Source: CAYUYV01 sp050331455
GTDB lineage: Bacteria; Pseudomonadota; Alphaproteobacteria; JAJFIK01
Assembly (NCBI GenBank): GCA_050331455.1
Contig: JBHJGV010000085.1
Coordinates: 1 to 24,117 of the forward strand
Direction of reading: 5' to 3'
DNA length: 24,117 nt
Within the stretch, counting starts at the first letter, position 1, and each line of letters begins with the position of its first letter. The notes under the pieces are model-generated. The model made no database searches. It had not been told where the DNA came from and worked only from the letters and a program-made list of their open reading frames with translations. Below are positions 13,705 to 21,499 of this stretch, in pieces. A program made the translations under genes and the position numbers.

Positions 13705-14613
13705 ATGGCCATCCCCTTTATCCGCAATTTCCCTTTTGAATATGGCCGGTGCGACACGCTGGCGCCGGGCATCCGCCGCGTTATTGCGAACAATCCCGGC
13801 CCTTTCACCTTCACCGGCACCGGCACCTACATTCTCGGCGAAGGCGAGGTCGCCGTCATCGATCCGGGCCCCCTGATGGACAGCCATCTGGACGCCCTGA
13901 AGACCGCCCTGGCCGGCGAGACGGTGACGCATATTCTCATTACCCATACTCACAAGGATCATTCCCCGCTGGCGGCCTCCCTCAAGGCCTGGTGCGGCGC
14001 GGCCACCTACGGTTTCGGCCCCCATGGCTCCGGGCGTGCCGAAGGCTCGGTCGCCCTGGACGAAGGCGGCGATCTTGCCTTCAGGCCCGATGTCACCGTG
14101 CGGGACGCAGACGTGATCCATGGCAAGGGTTGGAGCGTTGAAGCGGTCCATACTCCGGGCCACACCTCCAACCATCTCAGCTTCGCCTATCGGGAGGCCA
14201 AGGCCCTGTTCTGCGGCGACCATGTGATGGGCTGGTCCACCACGGTCGTCGCGCCGCCGGACGGCAACATGGCGGATTACTTCGCATCCCTCGATAAGAT
14301 CCTGGCCCGGGACGATGAGAGCCTTTGGCCGACCCACGGCGCGCCGGTGCTTGCGCCGGAGCGCGATGTGCGGTCCTTCATCCAGGCTTTCATCGAGCAC
14401 CGCCGGGGGCGCGAAGCCCAGATCCTCGACGCTCTCGCCGCAGGGGAGACCACCATCACCGCCATGGTGCGCCGGATCTACGCCGATGTGGATACTCGGC
14501 TCCATCCCGCGGCGGCCCTCTCGGTCCACGCCCATCTGATCCACCTTGTGGAAACGGGGCGGGTCCTGTGTGAGGGCGCGGCCTCCCTCCAGGCGGTCTA
14601 TCGGCCGGCCTGA
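13705..14613 (+). CDS. MBL-fold metallo-hydrolase (LACTB2-like)
   Basis: A 302-residue metallo-beta-lactamase-fold protein. The metal-binding motif T-H-T-H-K-D-H lies at residues 80-86 (His81, His83, Asp85, His86), with further ligands in P-G-H-T-S-N-H (His153), C-G-D-H (Asp172) and P-T-H-G (His211), a complete set for two zinc ions. After about residue 220 a helical, winged-helix-like C-terminal domain follows, as in LACTB2-type and related hydrolases, whose known members cleave RNA or thioesters. The actual substrate is unknown. Only a modest ribosome site (GGAG) precedes the ATG. It is followed 24 bases later by a LysR regulator in the same direction, and the two are probably co-transcribed. 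Confidence 0.93.
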   Translation: MAIPFIRNFPFEYGRCDTLAPGIRRVIANNPGPFTFTGTGTYILGEGEVAVIDPGPLMDSHLDALKTALAGETVTHILITHTHKDHSPLAASLKAWCGAATYGFGPHGSGRAEGSVALDEGGDLAFRPDVTVRDADVIHGKGWSVEAVHTPGHTSNHLSFAYREAKALFCGDHVMGWSTTVVAPPDGNMADYFASLDKILARDDESLWPTHGAPVLAPERDVRSFIQAFIEHRRGREAQILDALAAGETTITAMVRRIYADVDTRLHPAAALSVHAHLIHLVETGRVLCEGAASLQAVYRPA

Positions 14614-14637
14614 ACCCGAAGCCCGTCGGGGGACACC

Positions 14638-15546
14638 ATGGACCGTCTGGCCGCCATGTCCGTCTTCCGGAAGGTCGTCGATGCCGAAGGTTTCGCCGCC
14701 GCCGCGCGCGCCCTCGGCCTGTCCAATGCCGCCGTCAGCAAACAGGTCAAAGTCCTGGAAGACCATCTGGGCACGCGGCTTCTCCAGCGCACGACCCGCC
14801 AGATCAGCCTCACCGATGCGGGGCGGGTCTATTACGACCGCTGCGTTGCGCTTCTTGACGGCATCGAAGCCGCCGAATGCGCCGTGCGGGACCTCGCGGC
14901 GGATCCGAAAGGCACCTTGCGCCTCAACGCGCCCATGGATTTCGGACTGCTGCACCTGTCCGCGGTGCTGACGGATTTTGCCGAGCAGCACCCGCGCATC
15001 CGCCTCGACGTCTGCCTATCGGACCGGTTCGTGGATCCCATCGCCGAAGGCTTCGACCTGACCATCCGCCTGTCGCCTGAGTTCGCGGATTCCTCTCTCG
15101 TGCAGCACCATCTGGGGACGGATCTGCTACACCTTGTGGCAAGCCCGGACTATCTTGAAGCGGAAGGTGTGCCGCGCAGCGTGACCGAACTTGCCGACCG
15201 GTCCCTTCTGGCCTATGCCCTGCCCTCGCCTGCGCCGCTGTGGCGCCTGCGCCCGCCCGGGGCGGACGAGCCCATCGCCCTGCGGGTCGAGCCCCGGCTC
15301 CAGGCAGACAACGGCATGATGCTGGCGGAGGCCGCGCGATGCGGTCTCGGCATTGCCCTGCTGCCGCGCTTTATCGTGGGGCCGGATATCGAAGCGGGCC
15401 GTCTGGCTGCGGTCCTGCCGGACCATGACGCCGGGGTCCTGACCATTGCGGCGATGTCGGCGCCGGGACGCCAGGTTTCAGGCGCACTGCGATTGCTGAT
15501 CGATCATATCCGCCAGTCCTTGCGCACCTTGCGCGGCGGCCCCTGA
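14638..15546 (+). CDS. LysR-family transcriptional regulator
   Basis: A 302-residue LysR-type regulator. The N-terminal winged helix-turn-helix (about residues 4-62) contains F-A-A-A-A-R-A-L-G-L-S-N-A-A-V-S-K-Q-V and L-E-D-H-L-G-T-R-L-L-Q-R-T-T-R. A linker helix and an effector-binding periplasmic-binding-protein-like domain follow (about 90-295). The form matches the large AaeR/DmlR-like subgroup. It lies directly after the MBL gene in the same direction, contrary to the usual divergent LysR layout, so its target is uncertain; the MBL gene itself is one candidate. Its last 43 bases overlap the 3' end of the convergent M48 protease gene. Confidence 0.95.
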   Translation: MDRLAAMSVFRKVVDAEGFAAAARALGLSNAAVSKQVKVLEDHLGTRLLQRTTRQISLTDAGRVYYDRCVALLDGIEAAECAVRDLAADPKGTLRLNAPMDFGLLHLSAVLTDFAEQHPRIRLDVCLSDRFVDPIAEGFDLTIRLSPEFADSSLVQHHLGTDLLHLVASPDYLEAEGVPRSVTELADRSLLAYALPSPAPLWRLRPPGADEPIALRVEPRLQADNGMMLAEAARCGLGIALLPRFIVGPDIEAGRLAAVLPDHDAGVLTIAAMSAPGRQVSGALRLLIDHIRQSLRTLRGGP

Positions 15547-16724
15547 CGTCGCCCCCGTCCCCCGTCGCCGCACATGGTGCGCAGGTGGGTCAGGTCCGCC
15601 CAGGAGAGCCCGAGCGACGCCCCCGGGGCCGGTGCCATGCGTTCCACACGCTCGCGAACCAGGGCGGCGCGGGCGCCGGAGACCGGGTGGGTGAGCAACC
15701 AGCTCACAGCGGCGGAGCGGTTGGCCGAATTGCGGGCGATCCGCTCCAAAAAGGTGGCGAGGGCGGACGGATCGAGCCCGGCCGCCGCCATGGCCGACAC
15801 GGCACCCTCATCGGCGTCCAGCTCCCGGTGCCGGGAGTGGCTGGCACTGATCAGCATATTGCCGATAAAGAATTCGAGCGGCCGCTGGCCGAGCCCCCCG
15901 ACAAACACGCTGAACAGCAGCGCCGTGGCACCGCCTTCGATGACATTGCGGCTGGGATGATGCTCGGCCACATGGACCATTTCGTGGGCGATGACGGCGG
16001 CGACTTCGTCCGCAGACCGCGCATAATTGAACAGACCCCTCGCCACCAGAAGACGCCCGCCGGGCAAGGCAAAGGCATTGACGTTGTCGACGTCGAGAAC
16101 GGTCACCGTCACCGGATGGGGAAGATCCATGCCCGCCGACAGCCGGTCCACGATCCGGTCCATGGCTTGCTGGCCCGCAGGGCCGGTGCATTGAAGCGCT
16201 TCCGGGCTGGTGCCGAGCTGCTGGGCAAAACTCGCGATCATGCTCTCCTGGACCCGCGCGCCGACCTGGCGCTCCCAGTCACCGGGCACGATCCGCGCAA
16301 GCCCCCCGGACAGCAGGGGAATGACGATGAAGAACACCATACCGACGGCCCCGACCAGAACCATCATCAGCCCCAGGACGGACCGGAACGGCTGGGGATC
16401 GAAGACCCCCTCATGGAGGAGGGACGGCACGGCCTGGCGCAGATGCATCACGAAGGCCTGGCCATGGACGGCAAGGCGCCCGGGATGGCCGTCGGCCCGC
16501 AGCCGCATGTCCCAGCCGTCGAGCGTCCCCCCGGCCGCATGGAGATCCGCGAACGGCCAGGAAGCCAGAAGCGCGTCGTCGGTTGAGAGGATCTCGAGGG
16601 CGTCCTGGCCCAGGCGCACGGTGACGCTGGAGCCCCAGGCCGAATGCCCGTCATAGAAGGTGCCCAGCGCCATCGGGCGTCCGTCGGGTCCGGGATGCGC
16701 TTGCTGACCGGAAAAGTCGCTCAT
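15504..16724 (-). CDS. M48 family zinc metalloprotease, membrane-anchored
   Basis: A 406-residue protein with an N-terminal beta-rich domain (about residues 18-90, resembling the DUF7092 domain found in such proteases), a membrane helix (about 117-140) and an M48 peptidase domain. Catalytic features are H-E-M-V-H at 247-251 and the third zinc ligand Glu301 in H-R-E-L-D-A-D. It would cleave proteins at the envelope, in the manner of BepA/Oma1-like quality-control proteases. The ATG at 16724 lies one base after the stop of the DUF898 gene, a classic translational coupling. DUF898 and M48 genes are commonly paired, so the two likely act together. The C-terminus is a basic tail (G-R-G-R-R-Q-G-P-P-R-K) that overlaps the LysR gene end. 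Confidence 0.93.
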   Translation of the reverse strand: MSDFSGQQAHPGPDGRPMALGTFYDGHSAWGSSVTVRLGQDALEILSTDDALLASWPFADLHAAGGTLDGWDMRLRADGHPGRLAVHGQAFVMHLRQAVPSLLHEGVFDPQPFRSVLGLMMVLVGAVGMVFFIVIPLLSGGLARIVPGDWERQVGARVQESMIASFAQQLGTSPEALQCTGPAGQQAMDRIVDRLSAGMDLPHPVTVTVLDVDNVNAFALPGGRLLVARGLFNYARSADEVAAVIAHEMVHVAEHHPSRNVIEGGATALLFSVFVGGLGQRPLEFFIGNMLISASHSRHRELDADEGAVSAMAAAGLDPSALATFLERIARNSANRSAAVSWLLTHPVSGARAALVRERVERMAPAPGASLGLSWADLTHLRTMCGDGGRGRRQGPPRKVRKDWRI

Positions 16725-16725
16725 G

Positions 16726-18117
16726 TCAGAAATCCCCAAATGCCAGCGCATCGGCCAGGCCCTCGCCGGGACCCGTCGCATCGGTCCGGCCCTGACCGAT
16801 GCGGTCGAGGGCTTGAGGGTTCTCGATGTCCAAGGTCCTGGCCACGGCGCCGAGCAGGCGGGCCCGCATGCCGACATTAGACACCACGGACACGCCATAG
16901 GACGCGGCGAAAAGCAGTGCCACGGACATGGAGAGCGCACTCGCCGCCATCAACAGGGTGCCGGCACCGTCCGCCGCATGGCTCGGCAGCGCGCGCAGCA
17001 CCTCATAGATGGTGGCCACCGTCACACCGGACAGGACGACATAGCCCATGAGCCCGAGCAGGCCCGGCGTGATGATCCGAAGAACGTCTGTCACGCCGAG
17101 ATCCGAAGTGAAGCGGGCGCCGGCAAGATCCATTTGGCCCACCACATAGCGGAATTCGAGGACGCGGTAGCGCACGAAAGATCCGTAAAACAGGATGAGC
17201 GACAGCAGCAGGGCGAGCCCCCACAAAGCCGGCGGCACGGCATAGAAATCCGACCAGGGCTCAGGGACCGGCGGATTGTTCGTGCCCGCGGGCAGGTCAC
17301 TGACGGAACCGTGCAGGTCCCACCACACGGCGCAGCCCACGCTTGCTGCAAGGAGCAGCAGACTGCATCCCCAGGCCGGCAGCCAGGCAAGCATCAGGGG
17401 CGCCACACGAGCCTTGAAATCCACGCGCCGGTCTCCCACCAGGGTGTGGGTCAGGCGGTACCGCTCCGTCCACAGATTGCGGGCCGGATAGGCCAGCCCC
17501 AGCGTCAGCACCGTCAGCACGAGGCCCCAGACCCAAAGGGCGGTGTAGGTCAGCACAGAGCCGTCCTGGGCCAGATGAATGCCGCGCCAGACGGTCCGGC
17601 GCAGCCGGTACCGGCGCGCCCGGAATAGAGCCATAGGCAACAGGACCGGCAGCAAGGCCAGCGGGAGAGAGCTGAGCAGATCGGTCGAGACCTCATCGCC
17701 ATAGGCGTAGAGCGTGGAAAACAGGAAGACCAGGAACCCGACGCCCACCAGCGCAAATATGACCAGGAAACCGGCAAACAGCTCGAAGCCATGGCCCATA
17801 TATTCGGCCGGCGATCCCGCCACGATGACCCGGTGCCAGAAATGGCGCCGCAGGCGGGTGCGGGCCCAGAAGCGGTAGAGGCCAACGGTCAGGAAGGTCG
17901 ATAGCGTATTCCAGAAAATCAGCCTTTGGAGAGATTTGGGCTCTTCGACAAAGACGACAGTCGACTCCCGCTGTGCCCCAGCGTCGGGGCCGGCACGACC
18001 GTCGCCATGGACCGGAGCGCCGGCATCCGGGGCCACCGGCTCGCCTGTGGTCAAGGTCTGGCTCTCCGGGTCCCAAACCGGCCCCGGTTCCTGTCCGATG
18101 CTGCCGTCCCGCTCCAC
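16726..18117 (-). CDS. DUF898 (YjgN-like) multi-pass membrane protein
   Basis: From a GTG at 18117, with an AAGGGG ribosome site nine bases upstream, this is a 463-residue membrane protein. Residues 1 to about 52 are a Gly/Pro/Asp-rich, probably disordered tail. The DUF898 region then shows its repeated unit of a hydrophobic segment ending in a basic aromatic stretch (L-I-F-W-N-T-L, G-L-Y-R-F-W-A-R-T-R-L-R-R), and later N-L-W-T-E-R-Y-R and R-Y-R-V-L-E-F-R-Y. About eight membrane segments are visible. The function of DUF898 is unknown; E. coli YjgN belongs here. The reading frame stays open to 18354, so a longer start is possible, but the extra residues look non-coding. The gene is coupled to the M48 protease downstream. 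Confidence 0.88.
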   Translation of the reverse strand: MERDGSIGQEPGPVWDPESQTLTTGEPVAPDAGAPVHGDGRAGPDAGAQRESTVVFVEEPKSLQRLIFWNTLSTFLTVGLYRFWARTRLRRHFWHRVIVAGSPAEYMGHGFELFAGFLVIFALVGVGFLVFLFSTLYAYGDEVSTDLLSSLPLALLPVLLPMALFRARRYRLRRTVWRGIHLAQDGSVLTYTALWVWGLVLTVLTLGLAYPARNLWTERYRLTHTLVGDRRVDFKARVAPLMLAWLPAWGCSLLLLAASVGCAVWWDLHGSVSDLPAGTNNPPVPEPWSDFYAVPPALWGLALLLSLILFYGSFVRYRVLEFRYVVGQMDLAGARFTSDLGVTDVLRIITPGLLGLMGYVVLSGVTVATIYEVLRALPSHAADGAGTLLMAASALSMSVALLFAASYGVSVVSNVGMRARLLGAVARTLDIENPQALDRIGQGRTDATGPGEGLADALAFGDF

Positions 18118-18296
18118 GTGATCGGTCCCCTTGTCGCCCGTTTCGGCCCCTGGCTTAACACTGTGTGGCCCACCTTGCCCTCCCACCCTAAGCCGTCCCG
18201 GCGCCCTGGGCCAAGATTTGACGCCGAGGCCCGGCCGGCACAAAAGGGCGTGCGAAGGCGCGGATGGGCCTGGCGAGCAAGGGAGCGGTGAGCGCA

Positions 18297-18800
18297 ATGG
18301 GCCGGCGGAACACGGCATTCTGGTCCCGGCGGCATCTTGTCGTTGGCCTGGCACTCAGTTGTGCCGGCCCCCCAGTGCCGCTGCGGGCCGCGGAGGGCGT
18401 CGATCCCCTGGCGCCGTTCCGCTGGCGCTATCGGCCGGTTCTGGTCTTCGGCTCTCCTGCCACGCGGGAGGCGGTTGGCGCCCAGGACACGCTCTTGCGG
18501 GAGAACGCCGCCGGTCTGTGGGACCGGGACATCGTCGTTATGCGCATCAATGATGGCCCGGTGACCCTTCAGGACGAGACCGGACGTGAGGTCCGGCACG
18601 GCCTCCAACCCGACCGTCTGCGCGCCTGGTTTCGCGTCGCGCCCGGGCAATTCGCTGTCATCCTGATCGGCAAGGACGGCGGCGAGAAATTCCGCTCCCA
18701 GGAGCCAGTGGCAGCCGAAGACCTGTTCGCGCTGATCGACCGCATGCCCATGCGGCGCAACGAGATGCGCCGGCAGGACGACCGCCGGCGCGGGCGATGA
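18297..18800 (+). CDS. Exported DUF4174 protein
   Basis: A 167-residue protein with an N-terminal signal containing a twin-arginine-like S-R-R-H-L-V-V (residues 10-16) and likely cleavage near L-R-A (about 31). The mature part matches DUF4174, a small exported thioredoxin-like family without known activity: F-R-W-R-Y-R-P-V-L-V-F at 41-51, W-D-R-D-I-V-V, the signature L-I-G-K-D-G-G-E-K-F-R-S (123-134) and D-R-M-P-M-R-R-N-E-M-R-R (148-159). No C-x-x-C pair is present, so a redox role is not supported. An in-frame ATG at 18264 is an alternative start. The gene is divergent from the DUF898/M48 operon and convergent with the DUF1499 gene, with only 16 bases between their stops. Confidence 0.87.
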   Translation: MGRRNTAFWSRRHLVVGLALSCAGPPVPLRAAEGVDPLAPFRWRYRPVLVFGSPATREAVGAQDTLLRENAAGLWDRDIVVMRINDGPVTLQDETGREVRHGLQPDRLRAWFRVAPGQFAVILIGKDGGEKFRSQEPVAAEDLFALIDRMPMRRNEMRRQDDRRRGR

Positions 18801-18816
18801 TCGGCCCTGATGCCGC

Positions 18817-19623
18817 TCAGCCCTCCCGGATGCGCGCGATAAAGGCCCGGATCCGCCGCGCGTTCTGGCCTAGATCGCTGATACCGACCCGGCTTTTGGA
18901 TCGGATATCGAGGGCCACGCCGCCACCGGGCCGCTCCACCACCCGGACCACCACGTCGTCGGTAAACCCGAACCAAAGACTGGTTTGGGTCGCTTCCAGG
19001 AGACCACGGGCCGGAGCCGCGGCCGCGGAGGGCGGCGTCACCGTCTTCACGGTCCAGCCCAGATCGCGGGCCGCTTGTTCGGACCGCGCGAGCAGTCCAT
19101 CGACCGTGCCGTCGGGAAAGACCAGGGTCTCCAGGTCCGGATAGGCGGCCCGCTGTTGTTTCGCAACCTCCTCACCCGGATAGGCGGGCGGGTTCTGAGC
19201 GCCGTCCTGCTGACGCAGGGCGATGAGCGTCGCGAAGGCCGGCGGATTTTCCGTATCCGTTGTAATGTCGTGGATGGGTGGCACGGACTGGGCCAGCATG
19301 AACATGGAGACGACCTGGGCCAGCAGACCGCCGCCCATGATGCCGCCCAGGAGCGCCAGCAGAATGCCGGGCCGCGGCTTGACGAAGGTCGCCGCGAGGG
19401 TCGTGATCACACCCAGGAGCAGGGCGATCGCGCCGCATAGGGCGGCGGCGCCGAACACATTGAACAGGGCCGTCGACAGATCCAGCACCCCGGCCCGATA
19501 GCCGAGCGGCGCGGCAACGGCGAGCACAAGGGCAAGGAGACCGAACACGAAGGCGATCCGGCCCATCCAGGTCAGGCGCGGGGTCTTGCCGGCGCCGGCG
19601 GCGGTCGTGGGAGCATCACTCAT
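18817..19623 (-). CDS. DUF1499 membrane protein
   Basis: A 268-residue protein with three N-terminal membrane segments (about residues 22-44, 52-80 and 87-110), then a DUF1499 domain with its hallmarks P-P-I-H-D-I-T-T-D-T-E-N-P-P (115-128), F-T-D-D-V-V-V-R-V (220-228) and R-S-K-S-R-V-G-I-S-D-L-G-Q-N-A-R-R-I (241-258). Its role is unknown; the domain is frequent in alphaproteobacteria and plastids. The ATG at 19623 has an AAGGA-type ribosome site. An in-frame ATG at 19662, just after the ligase stop, is a possible longer start. The gene follows the acyl-CoA ligase with a short gap and is probably co-transcribed with it. Confidence 0.9.
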   Translation of the reverse strand: MSDAPTTAAGAGKTPRLTWMGRIAFVFGLLALVLAVAAPLGYRAGVLDLSTALFNVFGAAALCGAIALLLGVITTLAATFVKPRPGILLALLGGIMGGGLLAQVVSMFMLAQSVPPIHDITTDTENPPAFATLIALRQQDGAQNPPAYPGEEVAKQQRAAYPDLETLVFPDGTVDGLLARSEQAARDLGWTVKTVTPPSAAAAPARGLLEATQTSLWFGFTDDVVVRVVERPGGGVALDIRSKSRVGISDLGQNARRIRAFIARIREG

Positions 19624-19671
19624 TCCTGATCCGTCCTTTTCTGTCCGCCGATAAAAGGGCATCGCCCGGTG

Positions 19672-21312
19672 TCAGGCGCCGTCCTTGGCCGTCGGCAGTT
19701 CGTAGTCCTTGAATTGTTCGCGCAAGGCGACCTTTTGGATCTTGCCGGTCGCCGAGTGGGGAATGTCGGTCACGAAAACCACGTCGTCCGGGGTCCACCA
19801 TTTCGCGATCTTGCCTGCCAGAAACTCGAGCACGTCTTCCTTGGTGGGCTTTTCGCCGTCCTTGGGCACGATGATCAGCAGGGGCCGTTCGTCCCATTTC
19901 GGATGGGGCATGCCGATCACCGCGGCCTCGGCGACCTTTGGGTGGCCCACGGCGAGATTCTCGATATCGATGGAGGAAATCCATTCGCCGCCGGACTTGA
20001 TCACGTCCTTGGCCCGGTCCGTGATCTGCATGAAACCATGGTGGTCGATGGTCGCGACGTCTCCGGTATCGAAAAACCCGTCTTCGTCCAGGATCGAGCC
20101 GCCTTCGCCCTTGAGATACGCGCCTGCGACGGCGGGCCCGCGGACCATCAGCCGGCCGAAGGCTTTTCCGTCCCAGGGCAGTTCTGCACCGTTGTCGTCC
20201 ACGATCTTCATTTCAACCGTGTAAGGAACACGGCCCTGCTTGCAGCGCAGGTCGAGCTGTTGATCCCAGGGCAGGGCATCCATGCCGGCCTTGGGCTGGG
20301 ACAGCGTGCCCATGGGGCTCATTTCCGTCATGCCCCAGGCATGGAGCACATCGACACCGTAGCGGGTCTTGAAAGTGTCGATCATGCTGCGCGGCGCCGC
20401 CGAGCCACCGATGATGACCCGGCGCAGGTGATCGAGGGGCTTGTTGGTCTGCTCCAAATATTGCAGCAGCATGAGCCACACCGTGGGCACCGCGGCGGTG
20501 ATGCTGACCTGTTCCTTGTCGAGCAGTTCGTAAATGGCCTCGCCATCCATGCGCGCGCCCGGGAGCACCATCTTCGCGCCGGCGGAGGGCGCGCCGAAAA
20601 TGATGGCCCAGGCATTGGCGTGGAACATGGGCACGACGGGCAGGATGGTGTCGGCACTCTTCATGCCGATGCCGTCGGCATTGTTCACGGCCAGCGTATG
20701 CAGAACATTGGACCGGTGGGAGTAGACGACGCCCTTCGGGTTGCCCGTCGTGCCGGACGTGTAACAGATCCCGGCGGCCGTGTTCTCGTCGAACTGGGGC
20801 CACACGAAGTCTTCCCTGTACCCCTCGACCCATTCCTCATAGGACAGGGCGTTCGGCAGGGTCGTTTCGGGCATGTGCTCCTTGTCGGTCAGCACAATGA
20901 AGGCCTTGATGCGCGTGATATCGTCCTTGATGGCCTCCAGCAACTTCACAAAGGTCGTGTCGACAAAGATGACATCGTCTTCGGCGTGGTTGACGATATA
21001 GGCAACTTGGCCGGGAAACAGACGCGGATTGATCGTGTGGCAGACGGCACCAAGGCCCATGCTGCCATACCAGACCTCCGCATGCCGATGGGTGTTCCAG
21101 GCCATGGTGGCAATCCGGTTGCCCATGGTCACGCCCAGATCTTTGAGGCCATTGGCCACCTTTCGGGCGCGCACATGCAGGTCGCGATAAGTGTAGCGAT
21201 GGATCGGCCCCTCGACCGTCCGCGTGACGATCTCCTGAGCGCCGTGATTACGGGCCGCGTGGTCGATGATGGTGTGAATGAGCAGGGGCCAATTCTGCAT
21301 CAATCCGTCCAT
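19672..21312 (-). CDS. Long/medium-chain fatty acid-CoA ligase (AMP-binding)
   Basis: A 546-residue ANL-superfamily adenylating enzyme, normal in length, that would join ATP, CoA and a carboxylic acid to give an acyl-CoA. The P-loop-like motif Y-T-S-G-T-T-G-N-P-K-G lies at about residues 184-194. H-A-W-G-M-T-E-M-S-P (A5 region), F-D-T-G-D-V-A-T-I (A7), D-R-A-K-D-V-I-K-S-G-G-E-W-I-S (A8) and the catalytic lysine in A-T-G-K-I-Q-K (about 524) follow in order. The ATG at 21312 is chosen because GGAG lies six bases upstream, inside the palindrome GGAGCGCTCC; a TTG four codons earlier is less likely. It could feed the dehydrogenase and crotonase encoded at 7164-9648, with which its upstream region shares a motif. 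Confidence 0.95.
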   Translation of the reverse strand: MDGLMQNWPLLIHTIIDHAARNHGAQEIVTRTVEGPIHRYTYRDLHVRARKVANGLKDLGVTMGNRIATMAWNTHRHAEVWYGSMGLGAVCHTINPRLFPGQVAYIVNHAEDDVIFVDTTFVKLLEAIKDDITRIKAFIVLTDKEHMPETTLPNALSYEEWVEGYREDFVWPQFDENTAAGICYTSGTTGNPKGVVYSHRSNVLHTLAVNNADGIGMKSADTILPVVPMFHANAWAIIFGAPSAGAKMVLPGARMDGEAIYELLDKEQVSITAAVPTVWLMLLQYLEQTNKPLDHLRRVIIGGSAAPRSMIDTFKTRYGVDVLHAWGMTEMSPMGTLSQPKAGMDALPWDQQLDLRCKQGRVPYTVEMKIVDDNGAELPWDGKAFGRLMVRGPAVAGAYLKGEGGSILDEDGFFDTGDVATIDHHGFMQITDRAKDVIKSGGEWISSIDIENLAVGHPKVAEAAVIGMPHPKWDERPLLIIVPKDGEKPTKEDVLEFLAGKIAKWWTPDDVVFVTDIPHSATGKIQKVALREQFKDYELPTAKDGA

Positions 21313-21428
21313 GGAGCGCTCCAACCCTGTCCTGTGGCGGCCCGTTCCCGCGGGCGGCCGTGTTGCCGTTCAGACCGGATGTTCAAGGCCCAACGGGCCC
21401 CGCTTCGGGCCACTTTGAGCCTTGACGC

Positions 21429-21443
21429 GAGTGAAACTCACTC
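21429..21443. promoter_or_regulatory. Palindrome upstream of the acyl-CoA ligase
   Basis: GAGTGA-AAC-TCACTC is a perfect 6-bp inverted repeat around a 3-base centre, about 117 bases before the ligase start. Its size and symmetry suit a TetR/GntR-type operator, but no regulator gene adjoins it. Confidence 0.4.
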
Positions 21444-21457
21444 TTCCGACCTTCTCT

Positions 21458-21478
21458 CGGATTAACATTAGCTTGGGC
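21458..21478 (-). promoter_or_regulatory. Upstream motif shared with the ABM/dehydrogenase operon
   Basis: This 21-base stretch aligns without gaps to 8728-8748 at 15 of 21 positions in the same orientation relative to its gene. It lies about 146-166 bases before the ligase start, so it is either in a longer leader/promoter region or a distal operator. A weak promoter-like pair on the minus strand (TTGGCC, 17-base spacer, TAATGT) overlaps it. Confidence 0.35.
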
Positions 21479-21499
21479 ATGGATGGGGGCCAAGATCCC

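Noticed and set aside
13534..14991. A 485-codon minus-strand open frame over tRNA-Pro, the MBL gene and the LysR start
   Set aside because: It runs across a complete tRNA and is antisense to two clear protein families, so it is a GC-driven shadow.
19669..21465. A 598-codon open frame on the plus strand, opposite the acyl-CoA ligase
   Set aside because: The minus-strand protein has all the ANL motifs in order. The antisense frame gives a His/Gly/Asp-rich product with no recognisable domain, as expected from high-GC mirror frames.
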